From Kwoniella bestiolae CBS 10118 (taxonomy: Eukaryota; Basidiomycota; Tremellomycetes; Tremellales; Cryptococcaceae), in contig NC_089245.1 of NCBI RefSeq assembly GCF_000512585.2, positions 558,001-622,000 on the forward strand: a stretch of DNA of 64,000 nt, read 5' to 3'. The translations under genes and the position numbers were made by a program. Below, piece by piece: positions 34,400-46,662 of the stretch; position 1 is the first letter of the stretch, and every line of letters starts with the position of its first letter. Under the pieces are notes generated by a model. That model saw only the letters and a program-made list of their open reading frames with translations. It searched no databases and was not told the DNA's origin.

Positions 34400-34794
34400 T
34401 CAATTGGATGCGCCTCTCTCTCTCTCTTCGATCCAGAACGCATCCCAAGGACACATTATGTACAATGCATTGTTACTGCAATCGTTGCATGTAATTGTCG
34501 TGGCCCAATGAGATTTGCGAGTAGAGGGCCTGGTAACAGCATGCTTAGATTGACTGTAAGGGGAAGTAGCAGTGCTAAAGGGAAAACAACTCACGCGTAG
34601 CTCGAGCATTCTGTGCAAGTACACCTTTGAGTAGAGCTGCTTTTCAGGCTCGAAATGTGTTTACAAATCAAGTCAACAAATACTTCAGTTACATCGGGCG
34701 CGGGATCCTCAAACGAGGAGGACAACTTGAGAGTGTGTTTGCACTTTTCGCATGGTGGACTTTCAGGTTCCGACGATGCCCATTGTGAGAACAT
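34400..34794 (-). CDS. small CxxCxH / CxCxxC orphan protein, copy 3 (117 aa)
   Basis: Exons 34794-34595 and 34553-34400 around a 41 nt intron (GTGAGT...TTACAG), phase 2. MFSQWASSEPESPPC sets C15; then C18, H20, L22 in CEKCKHTL, S26, D30, P31, and RCTCTEC (C-x-C-x2-C) followed by three codons (SSY) and the intron. These positions match the genes at 22655 and 25269 exactly. Exon 2 adds a further Cys pair (TITCNDCSNNALYIMCPWDA) and a charged end (EERERGASN), so this copy has up to four CxxC-like pairs. A zinc-binding fold is plausible. The function is unknown. Confidence 0.6.
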
Positions 34795-35973
34795 GGTTGC
34801 GAAAGTGTGATTGTAAAAGTGTGATTGTGGAAGTGTGAGAGATCGTGTTCTATGCAAGGCCCCGTCATGCTACTATATATAGGCACATCCGCATGAGAGA
34901 CGGGGAGGATGCGATCCTTGCATGCGGAAGATTCTCCGCACACATATACGTGCTTTTACGGATCAGAGCCATGAAAACTGAAACACTGACAGTACTCTGC
35001 AGACACTACGTCATATCGAGAACGCTGGCTTCTACTGGCTTATAAGGAAGAACTGGCATAACTTCAGTATGCCGAAGCCCTTGCTCACTGACGTCGTGAC
35101 GGTAACTTTACAAAGGTCAGCTCGTGATTACACCCAGATTAATAACCTCATTCCAACCTCTTTTCTCTGAATTGTGAACAGTGGATCCACGAAGGGAAAC
35201 TGCGATTTCATCTCTCCCTTGTCCACTTCTCTGTACATGAACATCTTTCATGCATGATTTTTCGTTCTCTCTCGAGAACTCATTTCACATGGTGAGGGCT
35301 TGAATACAGGTCGCCAAGTGTAACAATCAGCAATAAGCCAGGACATTGTTCTTTGCCAACATCTTAGCAGAGGGAAAATCGAAGGCGCGTAGCGCCCAAA
35401 TCACACGTGATGCATGCATCTTTCCAATTGTTGTCAATGAACGGGTTGCATGAAGTAAGTATGTCGAGGAATGAGGACTCGGCAGTTAGGAAGGGCGGAC
35501 TCACATATCATGCCGTCTAGCGCGACATTCCTTCTCGCATTAAGCTGTACCCGAAAATCGAGGTCCGTTATCATGGCCTACCAACTGGCCACCAATCGCT
35601 CTTCCGTCTATATGGGCGGTACATTCATGTACTTGATTTTTTGTTGTTCTCACGAAGGACTCAATAAGGGGTCTTTTGTTTGTCGGTCCAATGCGACTTG
35701 GAAGTATCAATAATCGTGTTTCATAACGACATAGGCGATCTCACGTATCAATAGCTACCGAGACTCGCAAAGTTCAACCGCTTTACTGAGTGGATCTCAC
35801 ATACTCAAAAGCATCTACAGCCCCTCCACAACCCCACCTCCGACCCTAAAATGCAGAGCAGAAGTCAAGTCAAGCTCATGCAACTGGGTTTAAAAAGGGC
35901 TTTCCATCCTCAGTCATCGTTGTTCGACAGCTCTCTGACCTATAATCTTTTATGCAGCTCCCCGTATCCGAGG
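34795..35973. other. gene-poor accessory stretch
   Basis: About 1.2 kb. A few short frames occur, none supported by splicing or composition. Confidence 0.4.
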
Positions 35974-36359
35974 CTACATCCCAATCAATACTCCACCTTG
36001 TCTTCTCCCCCGCGGTTCAAGAGATGTACAAACCCATCGATCAGCTACCGTGAAGTAATCGTTCCTGTTCCTGTTCAAGAAATTACTTACTCATGTTCAT
36101 CATTCACGCAACAGGCATTAGGGCAAGTGGCAATTCCCATGAAACGAGGTTTCCCATGAGAAGCCTCAAGCGTTCCAGCGAAAGTTAGGTGGTTTACCGT
36201 GATGGAACAATTTATCTTTTCTCCAACGCCAGGAATTCTAGTGATCTTTCCTGCCGTTGCGCTCTCGAGTCGATTTGAGATGAGGGACTCGGTGGATGGT
36301 GAGCTTTCGTCATTGCCATCTTGATCGTTGCTTATAATATCACGAGCGACTTTAGTCAT
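35974..36359 (-). CDS. small orphan protein, CxxxCC type, possibly a pseudogene
   Basis: Exon 1 (36359-36091) starts MTKVARDIISNDQDGNDESS and ends ATCPNACC, then five codons (VNDEH) and a phase-2 GTAAGT donor, exactly as in the 30217 gene. The next frame that resembles its paralogue (ENRNDYFTVADRW, against KERSTWAVTYYG) begins only 20 or 26 nt after the donor, inside a GAACAG hexamer repeat. Introns that short are not normally spliced. Either an unusually small intron is used, the intron was shortened by repeat slippage and the gene is broken, or a 46 nt intron is used and the protein ends at once. Confidence 0.4.
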
Positions 36360-36458
36360 TGTCAAGGTAATGATCAGCTGTGATGCAAAACTTGGGCCGA
36401 AGTGCGAGCGGTGTCTTAGTAAGATTGTGTTAGGAAAGGAGAATGGGTTATCAGTGAC

Positions 36459-37249
36459 TCATAAATAAGAGCTATTGAGGGGCAATAAGAGGCATGTCAT
36501 GTCAAGTTCCCAAAGAATAACTCGTTTCTTCTCCAACTCCTCAGCGAAATCCAGTGGCGTCATTTTGGATTTCTGTACGTGGTACACCGTAACAGGGCAA
36601 GTATGATTTCCTTTGATGATGATACTTATATTGAACAAAGGTTTACTGAGACGAGGTATGACGTATGATTTGTCCTCGTTAAGATCTTCTCGGTCCACAA
36701 TAACAGCAATTCCTGCACTACGCAGCCCAACCAAAAGATCTCGTCAGCTCGGTGCCTCATATTTTGTCAAAAACGAGTGCAAATATGAAGAAAGGTCGAC
36801 GAGATGAACGTTTGTAGTCATCACTCATCATCTTGTGCGATCCATCAATAGCAGGGACATGTCAAGGTACAAGTACCACAGGAAAGAGGTATCACTCACA
36901 TCTACCATACCATATTCCCTCTCCCCCTCTCTCGCATGTCCCCCACAGAACCCCCAAACCATTTGCCACTCGCACCCTCCAATCGACCAAGTGGATTCGC
37001 ACAATTGCCAAGGTCCGTGCCATTGTTTGTAACCCTTCGATTATAGATCGGCGGTAGTAGTAGTGGAAAGTGGAGGTTGAGAGTTGGGGACTGCAGTGCA
37101 CAAGGCATGGACGTAAGAATAAGGGTAAATCGTGTCTGGGCAGCGGTGGGATGGGTGAAAGTCGAGAATGGATACTTACTCATCCCTTCTTTGAGAGTTG
37201 GTTGGGAGGTGATAGTCCTAGGTTGATGGTTGGTGTCGGTGTTTGCCAT
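36459..37249 (-). CDS. hypothetical protein (two-exon model, uncertain)
   Basis: The start MANTDTNHQPRTITSQPTLK (37249-37180) has a GTAAGT donor in phase 1. A TGCAG acceptor at 36713 opens a frame of 84 codons: IAVIVDREDLNEDKSYVIPR, NHTCPVTVYHVQKSKM, ending CLLLPLNSSYL. The phases agree, but the intron would be about 470 nt, long for this genome, so exons in between may be missing. No family was recognised. Confidence 0.25.
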
Positions 37250-37667
37250 CTTGATTTGTGCGACTGCTACAGTATATCCTTATCCTGGAGTATGAGTCAA
37301 GGTGGAATTGTATGAGTGTATGGTTGAAAAAATAGAAGTCGAAATGATGAGCATAAGTAAAGGAAAGTGTGAGAAGAGTTGTCATCTGTTGAATGTTGGT
37401 TGTTGATTGATCACATGACTGACGTACGACATCCCCCCACCTCATTCCCCACTTGATCCAGTTAAGAGTCTCATCATGCACAGCATTCAAGATCCAAAGG
37501 ATGCCATGTCTCAAAAAAGCCGCTTTGACCGTCTCGGTAGTATAGCCTGTCGTGTGGGTGTGGGTGGGAGTGGGCTGGGGAATGACATCATTCATAATCT
37601 TCATACTAGACTATATGCTACAGTACATCACTCGTATACTTGATTCTCATTCTTTGGTAAAAGCACT
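37250..37667. other. intergenic
   Basis: About 420 bp marking the right edge of the accessory region. Nothing was recognised. Confidence 0.4.
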
Positions 37668-39400
<1,733 letters not shown>

Positions 39401-39868
39401 TGTAAAGTGGTTTATGTATGAATTGTCGATGCATTTCTCAGAGTGTAGCGGTGAAGTGACATGACGTTGAAATATCTTTCTGTCAAAGGAATTCACTCTT
39501 CCGATCAGTGACGTCAAGGGGTACTTTGGTGGAGTACTAACTTGACTAACTAATTCTCCGAGATAGATCCCTCTTTTAAGCTTGGGCCTGGATTCCAGCG
39601 TAATGGTTACATCACACCCAACTCGCAATGCATGCTGTAACTGCATATCAAAGCAATGGATATGGCTTATGGCACTGCCATTCCAGCTTGAATCACTTAA
39701 CAACAGTCCTGTATATATATATATATATATACATCGTAATCTATCTCGTCGGATCACCTGAATCCCAGAACATGAAATATACACAGTTACGCACCTCTCT
39801 CTCACAGAGGCACATCTCACATAATCCTTAATCAGGTAATATGCCCATATAACAGCGCCCTACCCCAA
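39401..39868. promoter_or_regulatory. SDR promoter region with a TA microsatellite
   Basis: About 470 bp upstream of the SDR and downstream of the CM1-protein stop codon. Confidence 0.4.
39712..39731. repeat. (TA)10 microsatellite
   Basis: Ten uninterrupted TA units, about 310 bp upstream of the longer SDR start. Confidence 0.9.
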
Positions 39869-42800
39869 TCACCTAGACGTCCTCCCCCCAAACGCATACC
39901 CTATATCCCCACCTCTCCTAAACTCGTTCATCTCGGGTGATAATCCATTAGCATTAGCATGAGCATGAGCCACAACACCTTCGACACGCTGATTTCGTCT
40001 TCTAGTTTCTGAGATCTGGCGTTCGAGGTCCCTGCGAAAGTCAAATATGATAACATCAGCAAATTGCACCTCTAAGAACGCTCAGGCTCATCTCTAATCG
40101 GAAGGAGTGAGGGTGACCCACCGAACCTGCGCCTCCAACTGCAAAGCCCTCTCCTTCCCACCCTGCTTCTCAGTCTTTATCTTCTCGCCAGCAATCCTCA
40201 ACCTCGTCTCATACTCTTTCACTCTAGCTTCCCACTTATTCTCTGCCTGTCCAGCTTTACTCTGCGCCTCCGCCAATTTAGCCTCAAGGATCGCCTGTTG
40301 GTTGGATGCGATCGCTGCTCTTTTTTCTGCTGATTCCGCTCGGGATTGGTATGTCTTGAGGTCGGTTGATGAGGAGGTGGTCATTCCTGTGCGTTGGGAT
40401 GAGAGTTGGGAGGTGAGTTCGTGGTTTCGTGACTGTACACGTGAAGTGATTAGCTCTCCAATAGTCATATGAATGTAGGGTGAACGCGATTGCATCCAGC
40501 TTACCTTGGCAGCCTCCAGTTCACCCTCCTTCACAGCGTATTTACTCTTCCACTGCATCTTGGTCAATTCCAGCTTCTTAACAGCAGCTTCAAAGTTATC
40601 CAACGTTCTCCATTTCTGCTCGAGCTGCTTCTTGAGTGCGCTGCGCAAGAAGTCACGGTCAGCGAACTGCGCAGCTACTCTTACTTATACTACTGCTACT
40701 TGAGGGTTCTGCAACTCACCTCATGCGCTGGTCAACAGAAGATTCAGTCTCCTTGATCTTCTTTTCAAATTCAGCTCGAATCAGAATCAAAGCTTTCAAT
40801 CTCTGCACAAGGGTATCTCGGAAGACAGTAAAGTTGGATGGCGTTAGAGCGTCCTAAGGTATCATCCGAACATCAGTATAAGCCAATATTTCCGACCTCG
40901 TCCTCTGAACAAGGTGGCGTAGAGGACGATGCCATGAACCAGTCAAAACACTACTCACATCTTTGCCCAAAAACTTGTTCACATCCCTAAACACTCTCAA
41001 CAGCAATTCACTCCTCTCCTGCCTCTGCGATTCAGATTGTTTTTGCAATGCAAATCGTTCCTGTTGAGTTTCCGTCAAAAGAGGTTCAAGCTCCTCGATA
41101 CGTTCTCGAAGATGCATCGCCTCTTTCTCATGCTGCTTGGCGGTCTATACACGAACATATCATATGAAAAGATCAGCTACAAGTCCCAAAAGGCAGAGGA
41201 TTGGACGAAGGAGTATGGACTCACCTTATTGGTCTGATCGAGCTTATCGGACATGTGTAATCTGCCTTGTCGTTCCGATGCGAGTCGGTTCTCGAGATCT
41301 CGTTGTTTGTCGAGCTGGCAAAGGAATGTTGTCAAGATCAACCATACGGGCAAAACATAAACTGTGTCAAGATGAACCGGGAGGATAAAGAGGGGTACAC
41401 ATTATGACGACGTTAAATGAAAAGGGAAACATGATGAACCAGAGAGCGACTTACCATCCTAGCCAACTCCAAATCCCTATCCCTCAACGACCCCTCCCTA
41501 TCATCCAATTCCCTCCTCAGCACCTCCATCTCCTCATCCGCCCTATTCAAATCCCTCTTGAATCGTTCCAACTCCAACTCCAACCCGAACCTATCAGACG
41601 TATGTTCGTCGCCCAATTTCTGCCTTTCATCTTCCAGGGACCTGAGGGCATTCTCGACGTTGGACAAGTCGCGTTCTCGTTGAGATAGACGATCGCGCGT
41701 GGAGTTAAGCTCGGAGGTGAGACGGGATAGTGTCTGTGTTGATAGCAACAGTTATTAGTATCATCTTATCTCATCTCCATTTGCCAGTTTTCTGGCAGAG
41801 CCAAGACCATGATCGTCTCCAATTTAGATTTGAAGAGCCAACACTATAACTCCGTCTTCCGTTGACGAGATGAAATCGAACCACACCCACCTGCTCTTTC
41901 TCCTGCAAAACCCTCTTCCACCCCTCCTCATCCCCATTCCGTTCCCTCTCAACCCTCTCCAATTCCTCGATCCTCATCTCCTCGACCTTGTCAATCTGGG
42001 ATAACGCCTCGTCCCTCTCTTCCTGTAGTTTCCTTCTGGCTTCCTTGAGGGCACTGACCAGATTCTCATAATGCGATTTAGCATTTTCGAAGGCCTCGTC
42101 AGCAGATTTCAGATCGGCGTGCAAGTCGGATTCTTTGATTCGGTAATCTTCTAGAGCTTCTTCCAACTCGTATACTCTTTGACCGAGCTGTGATGAATGC
42201 AGCATAGTAAGCTAAGTTCGGTTCCGCAGCATTGACATGCACATCATAATATTTGGATGTTGGATTAGATGTAATACATACCTCTTCCACCTCCCTATTC
42301 GCAGCGAGCAACTCCCCGTCCTTCTCCCTATTATCATTCTCTATATTCCTCAGCGTCTCCTCAAGTCGATCATGAGTCTCAGACTGGACACCCTGGAGAT
42401 CTTCTATTTTGTTCAGAGCTGCTGAAAGCTCTTCCTCGCGATCACGTAGCGCCTCATGCACTTCTTTGGTATCTTGCTCGCGAGCGTCGAGGGCCTGTAC
42501 GAGGATTTATATATCAGCTCTGATCCAGGTTGGTCACCTTATGTATCCTCCTCAAGCTATGTTCGCTGATAGTGAGATTGAACGATGTTGAGACTCAGAT
42601 TCGAAAGATTCGGGTCCCACTCACATCCTTCAGCTCGTCAACCTGCGCTCTAGCTTCCAACACCTCATCTCTCCATTCCTCTTCGACCTGCTGCAGTTCC
42701 TTTTCATGGTCTCGTAGGTGTTTATCAAGCTCGTTATTCAGCTCTTCAATCTCCCGATCTCGAGATTCGACGTCCAGTTGAGCAGCCGCAAGCTGATCTT

Positions 42801-44594
42801 GAAGTTCGTTGAGTTTCTGCGGTGCATAAACAATCAAGTATAAGCGATGATCAGCCAGTTATTCGACTCCATTATCTCAGGAGGAGTCCAGGCAAAATGA
42901 TCGAGATGTGTGAGAAGCAGTCACTCACTTCTTCCAATAATTCCGCATCGGCTTCAGACAAAGCACCTTTCTTAGCCAACGACAAATCAGCCTGTAACGA
43001 TGCGTTCTCCTATTCGTACCCACAGCCTAATCAGCTGACTCCACTCATCAGAGACAAGATCTGTCAGCTGAACCTTTATATCAAACATACCTGCTCCAGC
43101 TCCTGCACCTTATTAGCCAACCTACTTTCCTTCCCCCTACTCAACCCACTCTCATTCTCCTCTCTTAGCCTCTCCAGCTCGTCCCTGAGATTCTCGACCT
43201 CGTCATTCGCCCTATCAGCTACCTCCTGAACTCTCTGATACTGTTCATTCGTATCTTCAAGCTGTATCTTGACCTGCTCCACTTCATCTTCCAATTCCTC
43301 CGATCGCTTCCTCCAGATTTTCTCGGACTCTTCGGTATCTTCCAACCTCTCTCTCAAACCCTCATCTCCCTGGGCTTTCGACTGTTTCAGCCCTTCTTCA
43401 GCAGCTTTGCGTCGTTCCTTTTCTTCTTTCCACATTCTTTCTAATTCTCGTAATTCCGAACTACTCGCACCACTACCCCCAGCCGACCTAGAGGCAGAAG
43501 CCAGATCCCTATCTTGCTGTAAGACCAATTTCTTCAATTTCTTTAGTTCCTTTGAAAGATTCAGTATCTCAAGTTTGAGTCTGACATTTTCTTTTAGAGC
43601 TGCTTCGATATGCTCTGGAGCCATGTTGGAAAGTCGTTCTTTCAGGAAATGGTTTTCCAGCTGGAGGTTGAATACTTCTTTTTTGGATTCCTCGAGTTGC
43701 TATGAGAATACGAGAGGTCGCGATCAGCTCGTCTATGCGATACTAGAAGCTGTGAGATACCATAAGGAACCATAAACGAGGAAGAGTAGGGCCATAATCC
43801 AGGTAACGCTGCGAAGGACGTAGCATATGATGGAAGTGAAGGGCTTATAACAACCCAAAGGCGGTACAGTATAAGCAATTAAACCCAACTCACCTTCTCC
43901 TGGTCCCTCAACGTCATTGGGCCATTAGCAGACACCTCCCCAGCCGCAACACTATGTCTCCCTCCCCTCCTACTCACCCCACCATGATAGGGTTCCCTCT
44001 TCTGAGCGCCATACGACGTCTTTTGTGGGGAAGCTGCGAGACTCAAAGAAGAGAGCAGAGCATCATCGTCGGAATTTCCTCCATCGCCATATCGTGCTTT
44101 CAGGGGACCGTCAATGTCGGAAGAGGAGGATTGGGATGATATGCTTGATTGTCGCTTGAGTACCCTTGGTCCGCGCGGGGCGTTGGATTGGGGTAGTCCG
44201 GAGTGAGAAGAGGATTTACGGACAGTCGTAGGAGGGGAGAGGGAGAGGAGGGCGGAAGAGGGGATTTGTTTGGGAGATGAGGGTGGGGAAGGGGATCGAT
44301 TTTGTCGGCGAGCTGTTACACGTCGTTAGAGAGATACACCAGTGAATTTTGCGGAAGCGGTAAGCGGTATGACGAGGGAATCGAAGACTTACCTCGAGTA
44401 GCTCTGCCACTCGGTGCAGCAGCTCTAGCAGCTCGTTCGGCCTGTTCCCTCTCTTCATCCTCTGATCTGAAACTTGAGCCGAGTGAGCCCAGCGATATAT
44501 CAGGTAGAGTCTGACCGTGGGCTAGGACCGTCGCATCTCCTCCGGATGTTGCGGGGGAAGCCATGAGGGCTGCCAATGAGGAGGTGGGAGCCAT
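39869..44594 (-). CDS. CM1-domain coiled-coil protein, Mto1/Pcp1-like gamma-tubulin complex anchor
   Basis: Large coiled-coil protein of roughly 1,200 residues in about 13 exons. The first 250 residues are disordered, Ser/Pro-rich and basic (MAPTSSLAALMASPATSGGD; SSALLSLSPPTTVRKSSSH). Then comes a Centrosomin motif 1 (Cnn_1N/CM1) block: MTLRDQEKQLEESKKEVFNL, QLENHFLKERLSNMAPEHIE, AALKENVRLKLEILNLSKEL. CM1 binds and activates gamma-tubulin complexes at spindle pole bodies and other organising centres. After it the protein is almost continuous heptad coiled coil (VEQVKIQLEDTNEQYQRVQE; DELERLREENESG), ending in a basic, less ordered tail (FRRGGDIGYAFGGRTSR). CM1 identity is from the signature; choosing between Mto1 and Pcp1 would need the C terminus and phylogeny. 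Long antisense frames inside it are shadows of the coiled-coil codon bias. Confidence 0.85.
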
Positions 44595-45203
44595 GTTGAA
44601 TGATCAATGTATATCAACAAATCTTATAATGGTCTTCGTTTAGAGTCGTCTGTTGTCTATACTGGTGTTGAAGGCATTCTGATGTTCAAGTGTTGTATTG
44701 TTGAGGGATGATCTAGTGGAAAGTGGGGTTGATGTGGAGAGTTGAGGGACGGTGAGGGTTTGAGTACTGTACTATGGTGACACTATGATTGGCTTTCGTC
44801 GCAGGCTATCCCTCGGTGGTCGGCGTGAGGTGTCGTTGGCGCTGGGGTTGACCCGTCACAGTGTTGGCTGGTTGATGATGGATGAATGATAGCAGAGTAT
44901 GAATGTTGATGTTGTTGACTTTTCCGTTCGTGTTTATTTATTGATTTACGCGTGGTTGATGGTTGAACCGGTCAAAGTTGAAACCGACTAGTACCATCAG
45001 AATTACCAAAAGAGGAAATAATCAGACTCAGATCATAACCAAAATGTTCGAAGATGGGTTCGTAGCTTTTCAGCTCCCTAGACATCTCTTGAAGCGTTCA
45101 TTGCCTTCAGACTTACCAACATAGCGACCAAACTTCTCAGATAGGTCAATATCACAGCTGGTGCTCGCGCAAGACACTCACTCCGTGCTCCACTCCATCA
45201 ATT
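44595..45203. promoter_or_regulatory. shared promoter, CM1 gene / Tim17-like gene
   Basis: A 609 bp divergent region with ACGCGT at 44948-44953, 355 bp upstream of the CM1-gene start. Confidence 0.55.
44948..44953. promoter_or_regulatory. ACGCGT, candidate MCB element
   Basis: A perfect MluI cell-cycle box. A single copy in a 600 bp region could be chance, but a spindle-pole gene is a sensible cell-cycle target. Confidence 0.4.
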
Positions 45204-46417
45204 ATGTCCTCGCCATCCTCTTCAACCATGTCATCCAGCTCAAAATCATCCTCTTCCCTCTTCCTTCCCTTCGATCCCAATTCTCCAGTACTAGTAGCCA
45301 AGGGGGTATTGGCAACTGGTAGGTTTGTCTGCCTCTACTTCATGACCTGCACTGCTCTTGATCCTACATAGGCTCACGCAAATTGGTGATTGCCTAGGTA
45401 CCCTCGGAGCCATAACGGGAGCTTCGATAGGTGTCATCCAAACCAAAAACCCCTTCGCCCTATCCATCAATATGACTATCAACCTTTCTATAGCTGGTCT
45501 AACATTCTTCAGTGAGTGAGAGTATCCACCACAATCTCGCATGAGACTACTCCTAACACATCCCGCAACTGATCCTGTACAAAGGGTGAACAATCGCTGA
45601 CACAGTGGGAATTGATAATAGGTATAAGAGAATATCTCGTATCTCCCCTTCTACTCTCCCTCGAACTTACCCCATCTCACTCACGACGACTATCCAAACT
45701 GAAAGAACAAGGCCTTTCAGCCGTACAGAGGGGGAAGTTACCCGCCGCACCTATACCGAGTTTATCGGAAGTGAGATGGGACAGGTTATCGGACAGTGCG
45801 ATCGCAGGTGGTCTCACAGGTGGGGTATTGAGTGCTGCTTTTCGTGAGTGTCTCTCCATCTCACGCACTATACCCACCCTCCCTATCCTATGAGTGCATT
45901 GTTAATACCGGCATCATCTGCTAACGTATATCTTTGATTTGGTGCAGGTGGTCGAGCAACATTCCTCAAAGCCGGGATAACCTCCTCCCTCATAGCGTCG
46001 ATTCTCCAAATATCAATCAACCAAGCTAGAGTAATACGTCTCAAAACACTAGCCAAACAATCTACCCCATCACTCCCACAATCAGCCAGTATGGACGATC
46101 CTTCTGCCACCACAATACTGCCAGGAAAGGATGATCAGGTACATTCCCAAATATCCCAATCATTCGAGCAGCCTCTCAAACCCCCCTTGCCAACGACCAT
46201 CCAAGAAGCAGAATCGCAAAAGCCCACTTTCCCCGAAAAGATGATGAATTCTTTGACCAAATTCCTCCCAGTACGTAAATTGACGAACGAAGAGTACGTA
46301 GAAACATTGGAGAAGAAGCGGATGGAGGTGGATAAGAGGTTGAGGGAGATTGACGATGAGGAGAAGAGGATGTACGATTGGGCGCAGGCGCAGAATCAGA
46401 GTTACAATAGATCATAA
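45204..46417 (+). CDS. Tim17/TIMMDC1-like mitochondrial membrane protein (tentative)
   Basis: Four exons, the first two 45204-45318 and 45398-45511, with phase-1 introns throughout. After a Ser-rich start, ATGTLGAITGASIGVIQTK and TINLSIAGLTFFSIREYLVS form two Gly/Ala-rich membrane segments. A second pair follows, AIAGGLTGGVLSAAFRGRAT and FLKAGITSSLIASILQISIN. Four Gly-rich segments of this kind resemble the Tim17/Tim22/Tim23 superfamily, including complex I assembly factor TIMMDC1. The last 110 residues are soluble with a charged coiled coil (TLEKKRMEVDKRLREIDDEE). Superfamily placement is tentative. A second acceptor inside intron 1 (CATAG) leads to a stop and was not used. Confidence 0.65.
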
Positions 46418-46662
46418 GGTATTCCAGACGCAAGGTAGAGTAGAATGGTGCTATCTGATGCTGCATGATACTCTTAATGCATTTGATCAACATGTACCGA
46501 TCTCATCGAATGACTCTAACCCCAGCCTACTCATCTAACTTCTTCACCTAACCTCCTTTGCTTCACCTGACCTATCTTTCTGCAGTGATTTCCTATCCAT
46601 ACAACCGACTATAATCTGACATACAACCATTCCCATCTCCATCTCTAGCTTAGGCTCAGACC
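46418..46662. other. convergent intergenic
   Basis: 245 bp between convergent 3' ends; nothing else was seen. Confidence 0.5.

Noticed and set aside
34541..34553. A continuous (unspliced) reading of the 34.4 kb Cys gene
   Set aside because: The unspliced frame stops at the GTGAGT donor, whereas splicing reproduces the intron position of two paralogues.
35851..36159. 102-codon plus-strand frame at 35.9-36.2 kb
   Set aside because: It is antisense to the CxxxCC gene and lacks family or splice support.
22370..37667. Transposon or retroelement remnant in the accessory island
   Set aside because: No terminal repeats, transposase, reverse transcriptase or integrase motifs were seen in either strand's translations.
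43269..43775. Long plus-strand frames opposite the CM1 protein
   Set aside because: They are Ser/Leu-rich mirrors of Glu/Lys/Arg-rich coiled-coil codons, with no splice signals of their own.
45361..45397. CATAG acceptor at 45371 for the Tim17-like gene
   Set aside because: It brings a TAG stop nine codons later; the next AG at 45397 keeps the membrane segment in frame.
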